From a virus, in the IMG/VR virus record IMGVR_UViG_3300046007_008772, positions 1-40,638 of that record: a stretch of 40,638 nucleotides of DNA; one strand, 5' to 3'. The notes under the pieces were generated by a model. That model made no database searches. It was given only the letters and a program-made list of their open reading frames with translations, and was not told the origin of the DNA. The translations under genes were made by a program, and so were the position numbers. Below, in pieces: positions 28,363 through 37,244 of the stretch; the stretch's first letter is position 1, and the number at the start of each line of letters is the position of its first letter.

Positions 28363-29090
28363 CCCTCATACATAATGTTGACCGATCCGGCGTCGAAGGT
28401 GTCGCCGCTGACGGTGGTTAGGCTCAGCTGTGTAAGCGTGCCAGGCAAAGCAACGGAGCCACCGCCAACAATTACAAAATCAAAACTGCCGCCGGACCCG
28501 CCAGACACGCCGCCGCTGTGCGACGACACCCATGTATTGCCGCTGACGTTTATCAAAATCATGTTGCCGTATCCGGCGTCTATGGCCGCCCCGTGCCACC
28601 ACCCGAATCCACTCGTTACCCTGTCTGTGTTTTGAAAATTTTCAGCGGTGCGGCCAAAAGTTCCTGTGAAACTGGTGTATCCTGTTGTCGTTAGCCCAGA
28701 GGACGTGCCGAGTTGAACCGCCAGCCTTGAGCTGCCGTTGGTGCTCACGCCGTTAAAAGAAACGGTAATGCGCCTTGCCCAAGACGGAATTGCTGAAAAA
28801 TTTATGCTGGTGCCGCTGGTGGTGTTTTGTGCTGTGGCAAGAGTCAACGGCTGCGAGAGTTTGGCCGGAGTTACGTTTGCGTCCAAAATCTTTGCCGTCT
28901 CCACGGCATTGCTGGCCAGCTTGGCCGCCGTCACATTGGCGTCCAAAATCTTCGCGGTCGTCACTTGCCCATCCGCAATGTCCGCCGTCTGGATATTGGT
29001 CACGGTCGCCAGATCTACGACATCGTTGAGCTTGGCGGGGGTGACGGTTTCGCCGGAGGTGAATGTTCTGCCTTTAGTTACAGTTGCCAT
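28359..29090 (-). CDS. Tail fibre/tail-spike protein
   Basis: 243 residues. The N-terminal stalk has TAKILDANVTAAKLA-type repeats (about 43-78), a pattern common in fibre shafts. The C-terminal knob (about 90-243) is Gly/Ser/Thr-rich beta: INFSAIPSWARRITVSFNGV, GSFDFVIVGGGSV. It probably contacts the host receptor and is followed by a small assembly gene. Located after the nozzle gene. Confidence 0.85.
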   Translation of the reverse strand: MATVTKGRTFTSGETVTPAKLNDVVDLATVTNIQTADIADGQVTTAKILDANVTAAKLASNAVETAKILDANVTPAKLSQPLTLATAQNTTSGTSINFSAIPSWARRITVSFNGVSTNGSSRLAVQLGTSSGLTTTGYTSFTGTFGRTAENFQNTDRVTSGFGWWHGAAIDAGYGNMILINVSGNTWVSSHSGGVSGGSGGSFDFVIVGGGSVALPGTLTQLSLTTVSGDTFDAGSVNIMYEG

Positions 29091-29108
29091 GATTTTGTTC
29101 CTTAGTTG

Positions 29109-31232
29109 TTAAGCTGCGTTCCTTGTCTCAGTCGGCGGCAGGCTCGGGCCGGCGGCCTCGATGCTGACGTTGCGGATTTCGGGCCGGTTGGCCGTGGTTT
29201 CAAATTGTAGCTCGCAGTAGTGGGCTTTGGCGCGGATCGGCTGCTTGAGCGTGTAGTCTTCGCTCAAGCCCGAGGTGTTCGTCTGCCCTGGGACCAGCGT
29301 AATCTCGTTGTCAGGATTGATCGTGATTGCTTTGACCGTAATGCCGGCGGTGTCCGGCAGCACCACATCGGCGAGCGAGCGGACGAAGCGCTTCGTTGTC
29401 ATGCTGCCAAGGCCGTAGCGCCGCGTGCGGATGCGTCCAGTGACAAGGCTAGTTCCACCGTTGGCAGCGTTGTCGTCGCGGGCGTTGACGTTTTCTTCCA
29501 GCAGATACAGATTGCCGGTGCGCGGGATGCTGAACACGCGGCGCTGGTTGTCGTAGCTGGCCACCATGATCTGGTTGACGGCGGCGCTGCCGGGATAGAT
29601 GTCTCGGTATTCCCACTGCTGGTTTAGCGAATTGAAAGCCAGGACAAGCTGGTTGCCGTCGAGCGGTTCGGTGCTGGTCGGGAGCGCGATCAAGTAGCGG
29701 TTGTTGTGCCAGATGGCGAAGGCGGCTTTCTCGACGCGGGACTGCACAACAGTGCTGAACAGGTCGGCGATTGGCTCGGAGAGCGGTGTCGTGTCGCCGC
29801 GCAGTTTGAGGTCGAGCCTGCTGTCCAAGCGGTAGATGCCGGCGTCCGAGAGGAAGAAGACGAATTGTCCGGCGGTGACGATAGTGTTCCGCGCCGAGCA
29901 GCCAATCTCGTTGGTGAGCTGGACGAGGTTGGTGATCGGCGTGTCGATGGCCGTGGCGCTGCCATCGGTTGAGGCAAACTGGTTAATCGTGGCTAGCCAG
30001 ATGGACTTTCGGCAGAAGACGAGCACCTGACCCTCGACCCATGGATGGATGGCAACGATGCGGTCATCGCCGCCAGCTCCGGCACGGAAGCTGTTCCAGA
30101 AAGGGTCGTAAAGGTCGGGATTGAGGATGTCGCTGATGGCCACCGTGTCGCGGTTGCGGGCGAGGCAGAGGCGGTTATTGATGTAGGCCGCCCAGCCGAC
30201 TGATGGCATCTTGGTATAAGTCACGCCTTCGGCCGGCACGCCTGCTGCGGCGCGGTCAAAGTTGCCGCTGCCACCGTTCCAGTAGAGAGGCGGCTTCACT
30301 CTGCGCACCTTGATCCCTGCGGCGGCGTGGGTCGCGGTGCCGCTCGGGACGGTGATCTCAAAGGAGTTGGTATTGAGGTTGGTCCCGAGCACGCGAAACT
30401 CATGTCCGTCGAACGCGGCCGTGGTGCTGCCTTCGACCCGCACCGTGGCGCCTTCGGGGTAGGCATGGGCGTCCACGTTGACCGTGGCGATGGTGCCGCT
30501 CACGGTTATGCCGGACGAATTGGTGAGCTTGCCCGCATAATTGCCGGTTTGCGCCGCCTCGCGGAAGACGTAGAGACGGTCGTAGGCTTGCAGCATGGAG
30601 ACCGTGTCAGTCGCCTCGATGCGCTCGTTCGGCGAGTTGGGGAAAGATTTGACCACCGGACTGGCACCCTGCTTCCAGAGGGTCACGCTGTCCGATCCGG
30701 CCATGGCGATGTATTCCGCTGCGTTGTCGTAGTTCTGCGAGGCGAAGACGGTGGCGGCATAGAGTCCGCCCTCGTAGCTGTCCCGCACTTCCGGCCCGTT
30801 GTTGGCGAGGATGGCGCCGGATGCGTCTGCTGCTGGGGTGCCAGACATTGTATAGCGGAATCCATTGGTCGTTACCGTTCCAATTACAAAGTCGCCATTG
30901 TAAAGCGGGTCTGTGGCTCCGCGTATGTTGATCTGGTCTCCGTCAGAAAAGCCGTGCGCATTGCAGGTCACAATGGCCGTTGTTCCAGTCCGCGTGATTG
31001 TTGCTGCCTTGTCCGTGCCGAGCGCAAAGTCCAGAGTGAGCGGGGCGCCGGTCGTGCCGATGGTGTCGGTGAGGCGCTTGCTGCCCTTGCGGGTTGTCGC
31101 CACGCCACGGTCCAGCCGCATATTCACGCTGTCCTGCAACATGCCAGCCGGCAGCGTCACAGGATTCAAGCGGCTGGCGAAGCCGATGAAGCCGGCATCG
31201 CCATCGCGGAGGATTGGACTTTCGAGGGCCAT
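29109..31232 (-). CDS. Tail nozzle protein (tail tubular protein B / gp12-like)
   Basis: 707 residues. The N-terminal DSVNMRLDRGVATTRKGSKR matches the pattern of podovirus nozzle proteins (an N-arm with RKGS). The remainder is beta-rich with inserted beta domains (about 75-145 and 225-310) and a conserved repeat-like propeller core (FREAAQTGNYAG, WAAYINNRLCLARNRDTVA, IVAIHPWVEGQVLVF). It would sit below the adaptor and form the tail tip. Start overlaps the lysin stop region (TAATG). Confidence 0.85.
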   Translation of the reverse strand: MALESPILRDGDAGFIGFASRLNPVTLPAGMLQDSVNMRLDRGVATTRKGSKRLTDTIGTTGAPLTLDFALGTDKAATITRTGTTAIVTCNAHGFSDGDQINIRGATDPLYNGDFVIGTVTTNGFRYTMSGTPAADASGAILANNGPEVRDSYEGGLYAATVFASQNYDNAAEYIAMAGSDSVTLWKQGASPVVKSFPNSPNERIEATDTVSMLQAYDRLYVFREAAQTGNYAGKLTNSSGITVSGTIATVNVDAHAYPEGATVRVEGSTTAAFDGHEFRVLGTNLNTNSFEITVPSGTATHAAAGIKVRRVKPPLYWNGGSGNFDRAAAGVPAEGVTYTKMPSVGWAAYINNRLCLARNRDTVAISDILNPDLYDPFWNSFRAGAGGDDRIVAIHPWVEGQVLVFCRKSIWLATINQFASTDGSATAIDTPITNLVQLTNEIGCSARNTIVTAGQFVFFLSDAGIYRLDSRLDLKLRGDTTPLSEPIADLFSTVVQSRVEKAAFAIWHNNRYLIALPTSTEPLDGNQLVLAFNSLNQQWEYRDIYPGSAAVNQIMVASYDNQRRVFSIPRTGNLYLLEENVNARDDNAANGGTSLVTGRIRTRRYGLGSMTTKRFVRSLADVVLPDTAGITVKAITINPDNEITLVPGQTNTSGLSEDYTLKQPIRAKAHYCELQFETTANRPEIRNVSIEAAGPSLPPTETRNAA

Positions 31233-31798
31233 TAGGCGGCGATGTCCTTTCTGGGTTGGGTTAAAACGTAGGAGACGGTCTTGGCGTTGTTGCGCTTGAG
31301 TTCGGTCTCAACGAGCGTGATGAAGGCCGGCCATTGCGCGGGCGGGATTGTCTGACAGCCCTCGCTGCTCACGCTGCGGTTGCTTCCCTTGTGGATGTTG
31401 ATGCCAAACCATCCGGTCTCGGTCTGCCCGCCATCGCGGTTGACTGTGACAGGACCGCCTTGGACCAAAGCCTTGTAAGGGTTGCCGCTCCGAAGGCCGT
31501 GCTTGCCCAGTTTGTAGCGCCAGACGCCTTGCTTGAGGCTGGCGTATCCTTTGCGAACCTTGGGATTGATGCCGTAGTGAGCGGGATCGACGTTGGCGTT
31601 GAAGGCGGCGTGGACGTTGGGGGAAACGAGGATGATGGCGTCGTCATAGATTCCACGGTCCTGCCGGCCCTTCGCTCCCATGCTGTCCCGGTAGTAGCCC
31701 CTGATGCCGACCAAGCACACCGGATCACTGACACCGGCGCTCTTTAGCTGCCGCTCAGTGTCTTGCCGTTTTTGCTGTGGCCGGTTTTTCGGGATCAC
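31232..31798 (-). CDS. Putative endolysin with YkuD-like Cys motif
   Basis: 188 residues from a GTG at 31798. The core (about 27-170) has GIRGYYRDSMGAKGRQDRGI, YDDAIILVSP, PYKALVQGG, then GWFGINIHKGSNRSVSSEGC with His136 and the SxGC motif (Ser145, Cys148) as in L,D-transpeptidase-type folds. It resembles a phage lysis enzyme family I recall with a similar motif. It probably cuts peptidoglycan cross-links. It sits at the end of a lysis cassette (31820-33096). Confidence 0.75.
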   Translation of the reverse strand: MIPKNRPQQKRQDTERQLKSAGVSDPVCLVGIRGYYRDSMGAKGRQDRGIYDDAIILVSPNVHAAFNANVDPAHYGINPKVRKGYASLKQGVWRYKLGKHGLRSGNPYKALVQGGPVTVNRDGGQTETGWFGINIHKGSNRSVSSEGCQTIPPAQWPAFITLVETELKRNNAKTVSYVLTQPRKDIAA

Positions 31799-31819
31799 TT
31801 GCTTGGGTTATCGACGATG

Positions 31820-32170
31820 CTAATTCCGGCTAGCCAATTCAGCGGCGGCGGCTTCCACGGTCACTGGCCCGACATAGCCGTCGAGCTTGAGGTGCTGGCC
31901 ACGGCCGTGCGTGTTAAGCAGGGCTTGGATTTGCGTGCCGTAATCTTTGATGACGTTGGCTGGCAGCTTTGTGACGATCACGTCAAGGATGCCCCAGATG
32001 ATGCCGGCGAGAATGGCTTCGTTGAGGCCGAGGGCGCGAAGGTCGAGGCCGCTCTTGGTGGCCAGATAGGTGAGGGCGGCAGCGGCGGCGGCGGTAACAG
32101 CCTTTTGCAGCAGCGGGCCGCCACGGGACAGCAGCAGGCGGACGAGTTGGCGTTCGATAAAGGTTTTCAT
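31820..32170 (-). CDS. Small membrane protein of the lysis cassette (with PG-binding-like end)
   Basis: 116 residues. Residues 1-20 are a basic amphipathic start; about 25-75 hold two hydrophobic segments (LLQKAVTAAAAAALTYLATK and GLNEAILAGIIWGILDVIVT). The C-terminus LDGYVGPVTVEAAAAELA resembles a peptidoglycan-binding GPxT motif. Its start overlaps the lipoprotein stop (ATGA). It may be a holin, pinholin partner or envelope anchor. Confidence 0.75.
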   Translation of the reverse strand: MKTFIERQLVRLLLSRGGPLLQKAVTAAAAAALTYLATKSGLDLRALGLNEAILAGIIWGILDVIVTKLPANVIKDYGTQIQALLNTHGRGQHLKLDGYVGPVTVEAAAAELASRN

Positions 32171-32367
32171 TGTTCTGGCTTTTTCCATTCCTTGTAAGAG
32201 TTGATGAGGTTGCCGACATTCGGAACGTAAGTGATCATCACCTTGATAGATCCCCAGTCGCCCGGCGCCGCCCCGCTGGTCTGCACCGGCGGCAGCGGCA
32301 GGGTCACGCATCCACCAAGGACGAGTGCGACAGCCAAGCCGAAGGCGAACTGGGGGCGACACTTCAT
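32167..32367 (-). CDS. Small lipoprotein, o-spanin-like (Rz1-like)
   Basis: 66 residues. MKCRPQFAFGLAVALVLGGC is a lipoprotein signal (lipobox LGGC, Cys20), then a Pro-rich start TLPLPPVQTSG, as in Rz1 outer-membrane spanins. It overlaps neighbours on both sides (TAATG, ATGA). It would help disrupt the outer membrane. A partner i-spanin is not obvious, though the 116-residue membrane protein could serve. Confidence 0.75.
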   Translation of the reverse strand: MKCRPQFAFGLAVALVLGGCVTLPLPPVQTSGAAPGDWGSIKVMITYVPNVGNLINSYKEWKKPEQ

Positions 32368-32540
32368 TAGAGGCGCGCTGTATTGTCCTTGGCCTGCACC
32401 AAGCCCCAGCCCGCGAGGATGCTGGTGATGATGAGCGCCAGATCAGGGATCTGCTCAGTTTGCAGGTATTCCTTCCCGCCGGTCGCAATAGCGATGAGCA
32501 TGGTTAGGATGCCGATGGTCGTTGTTTTCCAGTTGCGCAT
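32367..32540 (-). CDS. Holin-like membrane protein
   Basis: 57 residues, MRNWKTTTIGILTMLIAIAT, GGKEYLQTEQ, then PDLALIITSILAGWGLV: two transmembrane helices with a short polar loop and a basic start, as in small phage holins. It sits 2 bases after the next membrane gene's stop and its stop overlaps the lipoprotein start. Shortness suggests it may be missed by automatic callers. Confidence 0.8.
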   Translation of the reverse strand: MRNWKTTTIGILTMLIAIATGGKEYLQTEQIPDLALIITSILAGWGLVQAKDNTARL

Positions 32541-32542
32541 GG

Positions 32543-32746
32543 TTATTTCTCTTTCTGTTTTCTGCGGAGGTCGTGAAGGACCGAAAGTAAGGTGATTACA
32601 CCGACCGCAAGTCCGACACATAGGCCAGCGACTCGGAGGTAGACTTCGAGCTGCGAGACCAAGCTGACAGCGGCGCTGCCGATGCTGGCAAAGGTGCCGA
32701 GGGCGCCGCGCTCCACGGTCGAGAGGTGATGATGTAAAAGACTCAT
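32543..32746 (-). CDS. Holin-like or antiholin membrane protein
   Basis: 67 residues. An amphipathic N-terminal segment (ERGALGTFASIGSAAVSLVS) is followed by a strong transmembrane helix (VAGLCVGLAVGVITLLSVLH) and a basic tail DLRRKQKEK. Two small membrane genes side by side are typical of a holin/antiholin pair. Start overlaps the upstream stop (ATGA). Confidence 0.75.
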   Translation of the reverse strand: MSLLHHHLSTVERGALGTFASIGSAAVSLVSQLEVYLRVAGLCVGLAVGVITLLSVLHDLRRKQKEK

Positions 32747-33096
32747 TGCAGGTAATACGCTTCGCGGATTTCGCCCTTATGTCCGCGTTTTAGGTTAGCT
32801 TCCCACGCTTCCCAGAGAGCGTGGTCTTGGTCGGGCGAAGGGCCGGCAGTCAGCGGGATGGAGCCAAATTGCTTGTCGTAGCTCCAGCGTTTGCCGCCAT
32901 AAGAAAACACTGCATAGGCATGCCCGCGCGTCCGGGCATCCTCGCGCCAGTGGACTACCAGCACCTTCGCCGGCACGCCCTGCTTCTGCATGACCTCGCG
33001 GGCGGCAATGGCCGCCGGCAGGCAGTCGTTGACCTGCTGCTCAGCCGTTAAGCAGGCGGGCAGAAGCAGCGCAAGGATGACGAGGAGGAGGCGCAT
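32743..33096 (-). CDS. Exported transglutaminase-like cysteine peptidase
   Basis: 117 residues. The N-terminus MRLLLVILALLLPAC is a signal with a lipobox-like LPAC (Cys15). The mature part has NDCLPAAIAA (Cys25), RTRGHAYAVF (His59) and WSYDKQFG (Asp74), the Cys-His-Asp order of transglutaminase-like peptidases. It sits at the head of the lysis cassette and is coupled to the receptor-binding-like gene. It could trim peptidoglycan or host envelope protein during lysis. Confidence 0.75.
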   Translation of the reverse strand: MRLLLVILALLLPACLTAEQQVNDCLPAAIAAREVMQKQGVPAKVLVVHWREDARTRGHAYAVFSYGGKRWSYDKQFGSIPLTAGPSPDQDHALWEAWEANLKRGHKGEIREAYYLQ

Positions 33097-34418
33097 TAGG
33101 TTGTCAAAGATTGGAGCAAGGCGTTGGACAGGCGTTTGGGGAAGTAGGCGATGCGGCGGATGTGGCCGCTTACAAAACCATCGGCTGGCCGTCTGCCGAT
33201 AAACAAGTGAGTGATCCCGCTTGCGGGCGAGCCAGACGCTTCTGTGTCTACGGCCCCGCCATTCACACTAAACGCAAAATCGCTTGCTTTATATGCGCCT
33301 GCTGCTTTTTGTGTCGAACCCGCAATGCCCGAGCCGCCAAACATTTCTGCCGTCCCGCCGCCAGCATTGATAAATGAAACAAAAACCAATTTATCCAGAT
33401 TGCCAGAGCCTCCTTGGCCGATTGTAATTTGATTAAGGTCAGTATTGTCGTTGGCTGTTAAAAGCACTCGCTGATATCCGTTATGCAAAGATTCAGTTTT
33501 CGGCGTCGCCTCCGCAAACAAAGTCCCCTCCGAAGCATTATAAAACGAAGAGATCGGGTTCACGATGGCCGAGTCCGCGCTGCGGGTCACGGCGGCGGAT
33601 GTCGTCGGAATGTAGCTGGTGGGGAAGGCTCCTTGCTCCAGTTGTGGGGCCGCGATGCGGAGGGTGAGGTCGATGGCGTTGCCGTTGGTATATGAAACGG
33701 TGATTAGTGGGGCGGCGCGGACAACCGTGGCATCCGAAAATGTTATAGTGGTTGTGCGCCTCTGTGTTTTGAGGGCGCTCGATGTTGGGGTAAATGTGAC
33801 CGGATTGGTCTGTCCTGCAATCACGCCCCCATCACTCAATCGGCCTGCAATGTTTATTTGGGTAACGGCATTGGTCGCTGCCCCCGCCTGTAGCTTGATA
33901 TACGCCGAGTGCGTCCACACTTGCCCGTTTGCCGCAACAACTTGAGAGCTTGATTCGTCGGCAATGAACATAAAAGACGTTGATGTCGGCGTGCCGCTTA
34001 CCTTGATGTCGATGTAGGCCAGCCCATCTTCAGTCCCCGTGCCAATAATCTCGCTGGTAATCCCATTGGCATTTGCGCTGATTGACCATCCATTGGTCGG
34101 CATCACCCCGCCACTCCCAATAACCCCACTGGTCGAACCACCAGCCTGCGAGTTGCGGATGCTATTCGTCCGCGCCTCCTCGATGAGCAGCCCCAAGCTG
34201 TTGCCGCCAGAATGGTCAAATCGCGGGACGTTGGCGGCGGCCGTTTGCAGCACACCGTTCGCGTCAAAGAACGTGCCGATGCTGGCCCGCGTGAACGTGA
34301 TGCTCGGCCCGGTCCCGTTGTTCAGCGTCTTCTCCCCGGCAAAGTCGCGCGAGAAGGTCGGGCGCGCGATGGCGGCGCCGGACCCAGCAGAGAGCGTCAA
34401 TGTCGGGGCGAGGATCAT
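33096..34418 (-). CDS. Receptor-binding/capsid-spike-like protein with carbohydrate-binding fold
   Basis: 440 residues from the ATG at 34418 (TGATG overlap). It has RASIGTFFDANGVLQTAAAN, LGLLIEEARTNSI and, near residue 250, LEQGAFPTSYIPT, which are motifs I associate with phage head-spike and tail sugar-binding proteins. The C-terminal third (about 290-440) is a concanavalin-like beta sandwich (NPISSFYNASEGTLFAEATP). It probably binds host surface glycans. Confidence 0.8.
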   Translation of the reverse strand: MILAPTLTLSAGSGAAIARPTFSRDFAGEKTLNNGTGPSITFTRASIGTFFDANGVLQTAAANVPRFDHSGGNSLGLLIEEARTNSIRNSQAGGSTSGVIGSGGVMPTNGWSISANANGITSEIIGTGTEDGLAYIDIKVSGTPTSTSFMFIADESSSQVVAANGQVWTHSAYIKLQAGAATNAVTQINIAGRLSDGGVIAGQTNPVTFTPTSSALKTQRRTTTITFSDATVVRAAPLITVSYTNGNAIDLTLRIAAPQLEQGAFPTSYIPTTSAAVTRSADSAIVNPISSFYNASEGTLFAEATPKTESLHNGYQRVLLTANDNTDLNQITIGQGGSGNLDKLVFVSFINAGGGTAEMFGGSGIAGSTQKAAGAYKASDFAFSVNGGAVDTEASGSPASGITHLFIGRRPADGFVSGHIRRIAYFPKRLSNALLQSLTT

Positions 34419-34675
34419 CAAGCGGTGTAGGCGATGATCCGGCCGCTGTGCAGGTCGATGGCGGTGAACTTGCCGAAGAGCACGGTGCCCGCCGGAATGA
34501 CGGGGGCGCTGGCGTCGGTGGTGTTCGCAATGTCGGCGATGTTGCCGGTCAGCGTGTGGAACTTGGCGTCGGCGAGCACCTGGATGGCGAGCCAGTCGCC
34601 GGTGCGGGCCGTTGTGTCGGCGATGTAGTTGCCGCCGCTGAGGCCGTTGGTGATTTTGTTGTTAGGGAATCCCAT
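34418..34675 (-). CDS. Small structural protein, fibre-like
   Basis: 85 residues, MGFPNNKITNGLSGGNYIAD, then a beta-type domain (VIPAGTVLFGKFTAIDLHSG). Coupled to the receptor-binding-like gene. The layout suggests a particle decoration or fibre tip protein. No family recognised. Confidence 0.7.
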   Translation of the reverse strand: MGFPNNKITNGLSGGNYIADTTARTGDWLAIQVLADAKFHTLTGNIADIANTTDASAPVIPAGTVLFGKFTAIDLHSGRIIAYTA

Positions 34676-34691
34676 ATGTTTTAGTAGTTGA

Positions 34692-35309
34692 TTAGTATTG
34701 GTTGACGCGGGCGGTCCACATGCTGGGCTGCCCTTGTTGGAAATAGTATTTGTCCCGCTGGGCGATTAGCTCGGCTTCGGCCATTTGTTCCATGGCCAGC
34801 GCCTTGTCCATCTGGCCGTCTTCGGTGAGGAGATCGGCAGACAACATAAGACCGGCTGCCTTGGCCAGGACGCTTGGCACAGTCGCCGAGAGGTTGCTGA
34901 CGCTGTATTCGGTCGGGCGGATGCGGTAGCGGACCCACACACTGGTCGGCAAGTCGCTGTCTTCGGGGAATCTGATGTTGTCTCCGAGCAGCGTGTAGCC
35001 GATCTCTCTCGGGTAGACGTTAGTTGCCGGATTGTCCCTCATGACAGAAAAGACCTCGCCCATGGCGGTCTGGCCGCTCTGCTCGTAGGGGATGAAGTAG
35101 CCGGTCGTGTCGTTGCCTTCGACGGTGCGGCTCTCAACGCGCATAAGCTCCGGCCAATCGGCCCACTCCCAGCAGTCGGCGATGCGTTCGTTGGCGGCGG
35201 CGACCATCATTGTTCTCGCTCCGGTTGGGATCGACGAGATGTCGCTGGCGTCATTGCCGACACGTTGCCATGCGCGGAGGAGGATAGATTGAAGAGTTAC
35301 GGTTCTCAT
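34692..35309 (-). CDS. Head-tail adaptor (tail tubular protein A-like)
   Basis: 205 residues. It has LQSILLRAWQRVGNDAS, a helical region AANERIADCWEWADWPELMR, then PREIGYTLLGDNIRFPEDSD and VWVRYRIRPTEYSV, the pattern of podovirus adaptor proteins that connect portal to nozzle. The C-terminus is a helical tail (MAEAELIAQRDKYYFQQGQP). Overlaps the upstream gene by ATGA. Fits the short-tailed particle. Confidence 0.85.
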   Translation of the reverse strand: MRTVTLQSILLRAWQRVGNDASDISSIPTGARTMMVAAANERIADCWEWADWPELMRVESRTVEGNDTTGYFIPYEQSGQTAMGEVFSVMRDNPATNVYPREIGYTLLGDNIRFPEDSDLPTSVWVRYRIRPTEYSVSNLSATVPSVLAKAAGLMLSADLLTEDGQMDKALAMEQMAEAELIAQRDKYYFQQGQPSMWTARVNQY

Positions 35310-35785
35310 GGTGCTGCCAAAATTGCCAAAGCCTCGCCGCTGGCCTCCTCAAACGCATACGGACTCGCAGGCCAATCGTTTCGCCGCTCCTCCGGCTGCG
35401 TCACGCCCGCGACGATAAGCTGATCCAGCCACCCCTGCACTGCCGCGAGCTTGGGCGAGGACTTTTGCGCGGCGTCAAGTTTGAGCTTGAGATACAACAT
35501 GGTCGTGCTGCGGTTTCCCGCAAAGCCCTGCGCGTCTACCCACTCGGCGGCGGTGAAGGTCGGAGCAGGCACTTCCACCACACTCCACCCTTGCGTCACC
35601 GTCCGCGTATCGGTGTCGATCACTTCGGTCTTCTCCAATCGCTGCGTAGCAGGGTCGTAAGCAGGCTGATCCTCCTGCACCACATCCACCTCCAAGAGGC
35701 GCGCGTCAAGGCCGACCACGGGTTCTTCGTCGATGCGGGGCCACGGGAGAATGGCGCTGTTTTGGGTGTCGTAGAGGGCTTTCAT
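35306..35785 (-). CDS. Virion-module protein, tail-assembly-like
   Basis: 159 residues. MKALYDTQNSAILPWPRIDE, then a beta stretch with VTQGWSVVEVPAPTFTAAEW, then a helical end (LYLKLKLDAAQKSSPKLAAV). A similar shape is seen in phage tail-assembly or connector-related proteins. Coupled to the adaptor by ATGA. Role inferred from place only. Confidence 0.7.
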   Translation of the reverse strand: MKALYDTQNSAILPWPRIDEEPVVGLDARLLEVDVVQEDQPAYDPATQRLEKTEVIDTDTRTVTQGWSVVEVPAPTFTAAEWVDAQGFAGNRSTTMLYLKLKLDAAQKSSPKLAAVQGWLDQLIVAGVTQPEERRNDWPASPYAFEEASGEALAILAAP

Positions 35786-35787
35786 GG

Positions 35788-36459
35788 CTATTTAAGGCAC
35801 GCGCCGAGAAGAACGATCCAGTCGCTGCCGCTGCTGCGGGTGGCCGTGACGGTTTGCGAGGCTGACGCGGTGATGAGTTCGCTTGCTGTTCCGGCGTTTG
35901 CGCTTTCGGCTGTTGCATCGAAATCGTCATTTGCAATTCCGCTAAAGGACAAGGTCGGTCCGGTTGTGAAAGTGATCGCAACGGCCAAAAGGGCGCCTTT
36001 TTCCACGCTAACGGTGACGTTGGTAGATGTTGCGGTGGCACTGGAAGAGGCTGAATTAGCGACGACCAAGGCGTTGTTGGCCAAAATACGGTAGACGCCA
36101 ATGATGGCTCGGACGGCTCCGTTGGAGAGCGTGACGGCTACGGTGCCGCTGGCTCCCGTGGGCACATCTGCCGCGATGAGGGCAACAAGGCTATGCCCGC
36201 CGCCGACGTTAGCTGTGTGCTGCGCCAAAACGGTCGCGGTGATGCCGCCGATGGTTGCGGAGCTGACACTGTGACCGGCGTTTCCTGAACGTGACGCGAA
36301 TCCTATCACCACGCGGCGGTTGGAATCTGCCGCGCCGAAATTCACGCCGGTGATGGTGTAAGTGGTGGCGTCGGCGGTGGATGTCTTGGACTCGATAAAA
36401 GACAACGACGTGATGTTGTCGCCGCTAAACGAGTAGGGATTGATGACGAAGGCGCTCAT
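35788..36459 (-). CDS. Beta-rich structural protein (fibre/decoration)
   Basis: 223 residues. MSAFVINPYSFSGDNITSLS, then a Thr/Ala/Val/Ser-rich beta-fold typical of phage minor structural and fibre proteins (VVIGFASRSGNAGHSVSSAT, VALIAADVPTGASGTVAVTL). Its start overlaps the previous stop as TAATG. Part of a run of fibre-like genes after the portal. Confidence 0.75.
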   Translation of the reverse strand: MSAFVINPYSFSGDNITSLSFIESKTSTADATTYTITGVNFGAADSNRRVVIGFASRSGNAGHSVSSATIGGITATVLAQHTANVGGGHSLVALIAADVPTGASGTVAVTLSNGAVRAIIGVYRILANNALVVANSASSSATATSTNVTVSVEKGALLAVAITFTTGPTLSFSGIANDDFDATAESANAGTASELITASASQTVTATRSSGSDWIVLLGACLK

Positions 36460-37241
36460 TACGCTCGGGTTCCTTTCAGAACAACTTTGAGTCCCTTGCC
36501 CGCCACGGTGCTGCCGATCTGGTCGATGTCGATGGTGACCTCCGCGTCATCGGCCAGCGCGGTGTCGGAGATAACGGCGGCGGTTGCGGCAGTGGTGGAG
36601 GTCAGTTCGCTCGCGTCAATGGAGAGCTTTGTCGAAAGGATGGTGCTGCCGCCTTCGTTGATGTCCACGATGAGCGTGCTGCCCGTCGGAGCCGTGTTGA
36701 CCGAGGCGCGGACGCTGGAGAGCGTCATGGCGTAGGGCATACGGAAAGTTACTTTGGCGGTGCCGGTGGTGAGGTTGGTTGCTTCGTCCGAGCAGGCGAT
36801 GACGAGTTCGGCGGATGCGCCGACAAGAGAGGTCAGCGCGATGGTGCCGGACGCATCCGGCACGGTCAGCGTGCGGGTCTGGCCGGTGGTGATGCCGGAG
36901 AGTTGGAAGGCTAAATTTTTGGAGCTGTCGCCGTTGTCGTAGAGGAGGAAGTTGGCGTCGTTGAAAACGTCGGGGAGGATTCCGGCGTAGGTGTAGTCGG
37001 CGTCGCGGCTGACTCCGGCGGTGGCCGTGCGGATGTAAATGCCGGCGGGCTTGCGGGCGAGCAACCAGGCGCCGCTGGCCTCGCGGACCAGCCAGGCGGT
37101 GTTCAATGGAGCAACGCCTGCGTCAAGACTTAGGTCTGCGTAGAGGGCCACTTCGCCGTCAATGTAGGACGCACCGCCGCCGCCTCCACCGGAGCCGGTG
37201 AAGTCGAAGTTGCCGCTGAACGGATTGAACTTTAGTCCCAT
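36459..37241 (-). CDS. Tail-fibre/structural protein
   Basis: 260 residues. MGLKFNPFSGNFDFTGSGGG is a pattern I recall at the start of phage fibre proteins: a short particle-binding head and a Gly linker. A stalk-like region (about 30-140) is followed by a beta domain (TAKVTFRMPYAMTLSSVRAS, VDINEGGSTILSTKLS). Three bases separate it from the next gene. Likely a surface-exposed particle protein. Confidence 0.75.
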   Translation of the reverse strand: MGLKFNPFSGNFDFTGSGGGGGGASYIDGEVALYADLSLDAGVAPLNTAWLVREASGAWLLARKPAGIYIRTATAGVSRDADYTYAGILPDVFNDANFLLYDNGDSSKNLAFQLSGITTGQTRTLTVPDASGTIALTSLVGASAELVIACSDEATNLTTGTAKVTFRMPYAMTLSSVRASVNTAPTGSTLIVDINEGGSTILSTKLSIDASELTSTTAATAAVISDTALADDAEVTIDIDQIGSTVAGKGLKVVLKGTRA

Positions 37242-37244
37242 GGT

